DNA from: Parvularculaceae bacterium
GTDB lineage: Bacteria; Pseudomonadota; Alphaproteobacteria; Caulobacterales; Parvularculaceae
Direction: 5' to 3'
DNA length: 64,000 nt
NCBI GenBank assembly: GCA_028280115.1
Contig: JANQMJ010000015.1
Span: 1 to 64,000 of the forward strand
The position numbers were made by a program, and so were the translations under genes. Below, piece by piece: positions 61,676-64,000 of the stretch. Numbering within the stretch: position 1 is the first letter of the stretch; each line of letters starts with the position of its first letter. Below the pieces are notes generated by a model that saw nothing but the letters and a program-made list of their open reading frames with translations, ran no database searches and was not told the DNA's origin.

Positions 61676-62203
61676 CTATATTAAAAACGCCAGCGTATAT
61701 ATCGCTTTGTCGTTATTCGTCAGCACAACGATCTTTTTCGTCATTTTGAAGCTATCCCCTTCACGACGTAACAAAAATGTATTTCTTGTTGACCAAAGTT
61801 GCTCGCCTCTAAGGTTGGACTCAAAAATCATTGCATTTGTTCGCGCTTCAATTTCGCCGTTATCTAGCTCCCGCACTTCGATATTGGAAACGGTACGGCA
61901 GATGCTTGACCTCGGTTCCTGTGAAAATCGCTTTCCACTATTCAGCTGGCGCACGCGCAATCCGATCCGTGATCGGTTATCGTAGATGATTGACATTTTA
62001 TTTTCGGGATCGATATCGGCGCCATTTGCTGGAATCCAATATATGGCGTCGTCAGTCCACAACGCCTCCCAATCATCATATTCATGATCATCTTGCAGGC
62101 GGGCTTCTTCAAAAAGAAACTGACTGACCTGATGATAAAGCGAAAGGTCGGTTGTTTTTTGAACTTCCTGCGAAGTTTCAGAGCTTACAGCGACGGTCGC
62201 CAT
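61676..62203 (-). CDS. Aromatic-ring-hydroxylating dioxygenase, beta subunit
   Basis: The small subunit of a Rieske dioxygenase has a cystatin-like fold of about 175 residues and plays a structural role. Markers here are LYHQVSQFLFEEARLQDDHEYDDWEALWTDDAIYWIP and RIGLRVRQLNSG. The start at MATVAVSSETS has GGAGG seven bases upstream. It begins three bases after the alpha stop, so both are expressed together. Confidence 0.93.
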   Translation of the reverse strand: MATVAVSSETSQEVQKTTDLSLYHQVSQFLFEEARLQDDHEYDDWEALWTDDAIYWIPANGADIDPENKMSIIYDNRSRIGLRVRQLNSGKRFSQEPRSSICRTVSNIEVRELDNGEIEARTNAMIFESNLRGEQLWSTRNTFLLRREGDSFKMTKKIVVLTNNDKAIYTLAFLI

Positions 62204-62205
62204 GA

Positions 62206-63468
62206 TCACGCCTCCATCAATGATTTGTAGTGACGCCATATGCCCCGAGACGGCGTTTCATCCGTCGTGTGACTGACGCGAAAACCATTTTCATCACGCG
62301 TTTCGCGTTGCTCGCCACGCCCCAGGAACAGCCATTCTGGATCACGCGACTCGACCCCCCGCTGCGTGCGTTCATACATTTCGCTGTCATCCGCAAGCAG
62401 AAAACCCGCAGGCCCAACAGATCCCATGGTCTGCTGCCGCATTCGCCGGTTGAGATCCGGCGCGCCTTTAAACTGGAGTGCTGTTACATGTTGAATAGTC
62501 TGATTGACTGCTGTTGGCTGAATAACAAACAGCTGAATTTCGGCAATGAACAAGTTTGGATAAATCATCACATGCGGCGTGCCATCAACCATGATTTCAC
62601 GCGCGCGCTTTTCACCATAGGCTGCGTTCATTTTACTCACATAGTCCGGCAATCTCGTTTCATCGGTTCCGAACCATCTGAGCGGCTCGTCAAATTTGCG
62701 AAATTCCGGCCGTAAGTCGTTTTCTGTGTGGCCATTGCCATAATCGCGGGCAAGCGCCGTGGACTCGGCGCCATAAAGACCGCCGATACCGCTATCGGCG
62801 ACATTGAAAATAGACGCGTGTACAAACGCCGGATGGTAGCCGTCCGTCTCGTTCTCTACCAGAAATTTCCAGTTGCTCTGGGTCTTGTGCTGCAAAAACC
62901 CAGCGGTAATTTCTATTTCACCCTCAGGCGACGTTTCGCAGAGCCGATCAAGTGTTTCAGCGGCGCCGCCAAGGTGCTCCTCGAGGGATGGACCTTCCTC
63001 AGCCATCGACCCAAAAACGAAACCACGATAGCTGGCAACACGCGGAACCCGAGCGAGCCCGAGTTTCGTTTTATCTGCGTCCGGATGGCCTGCATACCCA
63101 TCTGGGAATGCGTATCCTATGAGCTCGCCCGAATTCGAGAACGTCCAACTGTGATAAGGGCATGTAAACATCTTCGCGTTGCCGCTGTTCTTCACACAAA
63201 CCTGGTTTCCCCTATGGGGGCATCGGTTTTGCAGAAGACGCAGCTCGCCATCCTTGTTTCTAACCATGATAATCGGTTGGGGACCGATTGACTTCATCAC
63301 AAAATCGTTCGGGTTCGGCGCCTCCGACTCATGCCCGACGTAAACCCATGTTCGGAACCAGATTTTTTCTAGCTCCTCACGAAACAGGGCTTCGTCGCTG
63401 TAGAGCGATCCGTGTACACGATTTGACGTAATTAGACTGTCAAAATTCACTTGGCTGTTTTGCATCAC
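62206..63468 (-). CDS. Aromatic-ring-hydroxylating dioxygenase, alpha subunit (Rieske)
   Basis: The large subunit binds a 2Fe-2S cluster and a mononuclear iron and adds oxygen to an aromatic or cyclic substrate. The Rieske ligands are Cys83, His85, Cys103 and His106 (NRCPHRGN and CPYHSW). The mononuclear site is the D-x2-H-x4-H of Asp209, His212 and His217 (ETDGYHPAFVH). Length of 420 and a beta partner fit the two-subunit group. No ferredoxin or reductase gene is visible nearby. An acyl-CoA dehydrogenase gene precedes it. Confidence 0.95.
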   Translation of the reverse strand: MMQNSQVNFDSLITSNRVHGSLYSDEALFREELEKIWFRTWVYVGHESEAPNPNDFVMKSIGPQPIIMVRNKDGELRLLQNRCPHRGNQVCVKNSGNAKMFTCPYHSWTFSNSGELIGYAFPDGYAGHPDADKTKLGLARVPRVASYRGFVFGSMAEEGPSLEEHLGGAAETLDRLCETSPEGEIEITAGFLQHKTQSNWKFLVENETDGYHPAFVHASIFNVADSGIGGLYGAESTALARDYGNGHTENDLRPEFRKFDEPLRWFGTDETRLPDYVSKMNAAYGEKRAREIMVDGTPHVMIYPNLFIAEIQLFVIQPTAVNQTIQHVTALQFKGAPDLNRRMRQQTMGSVGPAGFLLADDSEMYERTQRGVESRDPEWLFLGRGEQRETRDENGFRVSHTTDETPSRGIWRHYKSLMEA

Positions 63469-63545
63469 AACACCCCATTCCTTATGCGAGTTCTTTTTTC
63501 GAACTTACAATAAATAAGCCCTATTCCGCAACTGAAAAAATCGGT

Positions 63546-64000
63546 TCAATTTTGTTTCCGGCGTAGCAATTCGCGAGCAACGACCTTAATCGCCAGCGTC
63601 TCCTCGGCTCCCTCGAAAATCGAAAGAACACGGGCGTCGACAAAATAGCGCGAGACCGGCGTTTCTTCCGCGTAGCCCATTGCGCCATAGAGCTGGAGCG
63701 TGTCGCGGGTAACTAATTCAGCTGACCGGCACGCCAAAAGTTTTACTAGGCTTGCCTGCATCCGGCCGTGGCCCTCGTCAATCATCACTGCAACTTTGTA
63801 GGCAAGCGCACGACAAGCCCGGTAACGCGCCGCCATTTCTGCGATTCGCGATTTTGTCAGTTGATAGCTCGCCAACGGCTTTCCAAAGACCTTACGATCC
63901 CCCGCATAGGTTATGGCGGCGTCTATTGCAGCGGACATGACCCCGCAGGCGCGCGCTGCCGTTTGTATGCGCCCGCCAGTCATACCCGCCATCGTCATAT
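63546..64000 (-). CDS. Acyl-CoA dehydrogenase, C-terminal part (runs off the window)
   Basis: The visible 150 residues form the last helical domain: GGRIQTAARACGVMSAAIDAAITYAGDRKVFGKPLASYQLTKSRIAEM, then LYGAMGYAEETPVSRYFVDARVLSIFEGAEETL, which contains the usual GG/YxEE-like region and the arginine for FAD pyrophosphate. The gene begins beyond 64000. It is 77 bases from the Rieske alpha gene on the same strand and probably in the same operon, so dehydrogenation of a CoA thioester belongs to the pathway. Confidence 0.9.
   Translation of the reverse strand, partial: MTMAGMTGGRIQTAARACGVMSAAIDAAITYAGDRKVFGKPLASYQLTKSRIAEMAARYRACRALAYKVAVMIDEGHGRMQASLVKLLACRSAELVTRDTLQLYGAMGYAEETPVSRYFVDARVLSIFEGAEETLAIKVVARELLRRKQN

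Overview
The window reads as chromosome of an aerobic, GC-rich Gram-negative bacterium, most likely an alphaproteobacterium of the Hyphomonadaceae/Parvularculaceae type. The grounds are TonB-dependent receptors, many predicted periplasmic lipoproteins, an ispH-thrB-rnhA run typical of that class, and a rib operon led by an FMN riboswitch. This placement is inferred from gene content and order only.

Positions 1 to about 38.7 kb are a conserved GC-rich backbone. It holds two lipoprotein peptidases (S9A and M3), msrA, agmatine deiminase, a riboflavin operon (promoter, FMN riboswitch, hairpin, ribD-ribE-ribB-ribH-folE), an Oar-like TonB receptor, argS with a coupled lipoprotein gene, ispH-thrB-rnhA, a peroxiredoxin, yqgE, a membrane EAL protein, a GNAT acetyltransferase, a cytochrome c, a methyltransferase, an RlpA-like lipoprotein, lpdA, a DhlA-like haloalkane dehalogenase, an enolase-superfamily enzyme, a glycosyltransferase and secE-nusG. 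Dispersed palindromic repeats lie in several gaps between genes. One AT-rich gene at 27.2-28.7 kb is foreign in composition and joins a RelA/SpoT-type nucleotide pyrophosphokinase domain to a probable OST-HTH/LOTUS domain. It is the best candidate here for an undescribed defence or stress system.

From about 38.75 kb to the right edge the DNA is visibly AT-richer and becomes a catabolic region. Its left junction is a decayed XRE-ImmA/IrrE gene, and an IS3-family transposase remnant and a truncated crotonase gene lie inside it. Its genes encode a CrtI-like oxidoreductase, two TetR regulators and one HxlR regulator, a thiolase plus FadJ-type beta-oxidation pair, an orphan NorE/NorF-like pair, a TonB receptor, an aldehyde dehydrogenase, a pair resembling mesaconyl-CoA C1-C4 transferase and mesaconyl-C4-CoA hydratase, an operon of an HMG-CoA-synthase-like/DUF35 protein with a thiolase and an enoyl-CoA hydratase, and an operon of acyl-CoA dehydrogenase, Rieske dioxygenase (alpha and beta), enoyl-CoA hydratase, SDR and alpha/beta hydrolase.

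Taken together, the right half could import a hydrophobic cyclic or aromatic compound through the TonB receptor, oxidise it with the Rieske enzyme and dehydrogenases, and break it down as CoA thioesters, with a branched C5-CoA intermediate handled by the mesaconyl-CoA pair. The actual substrate cannot be read from the sequence.
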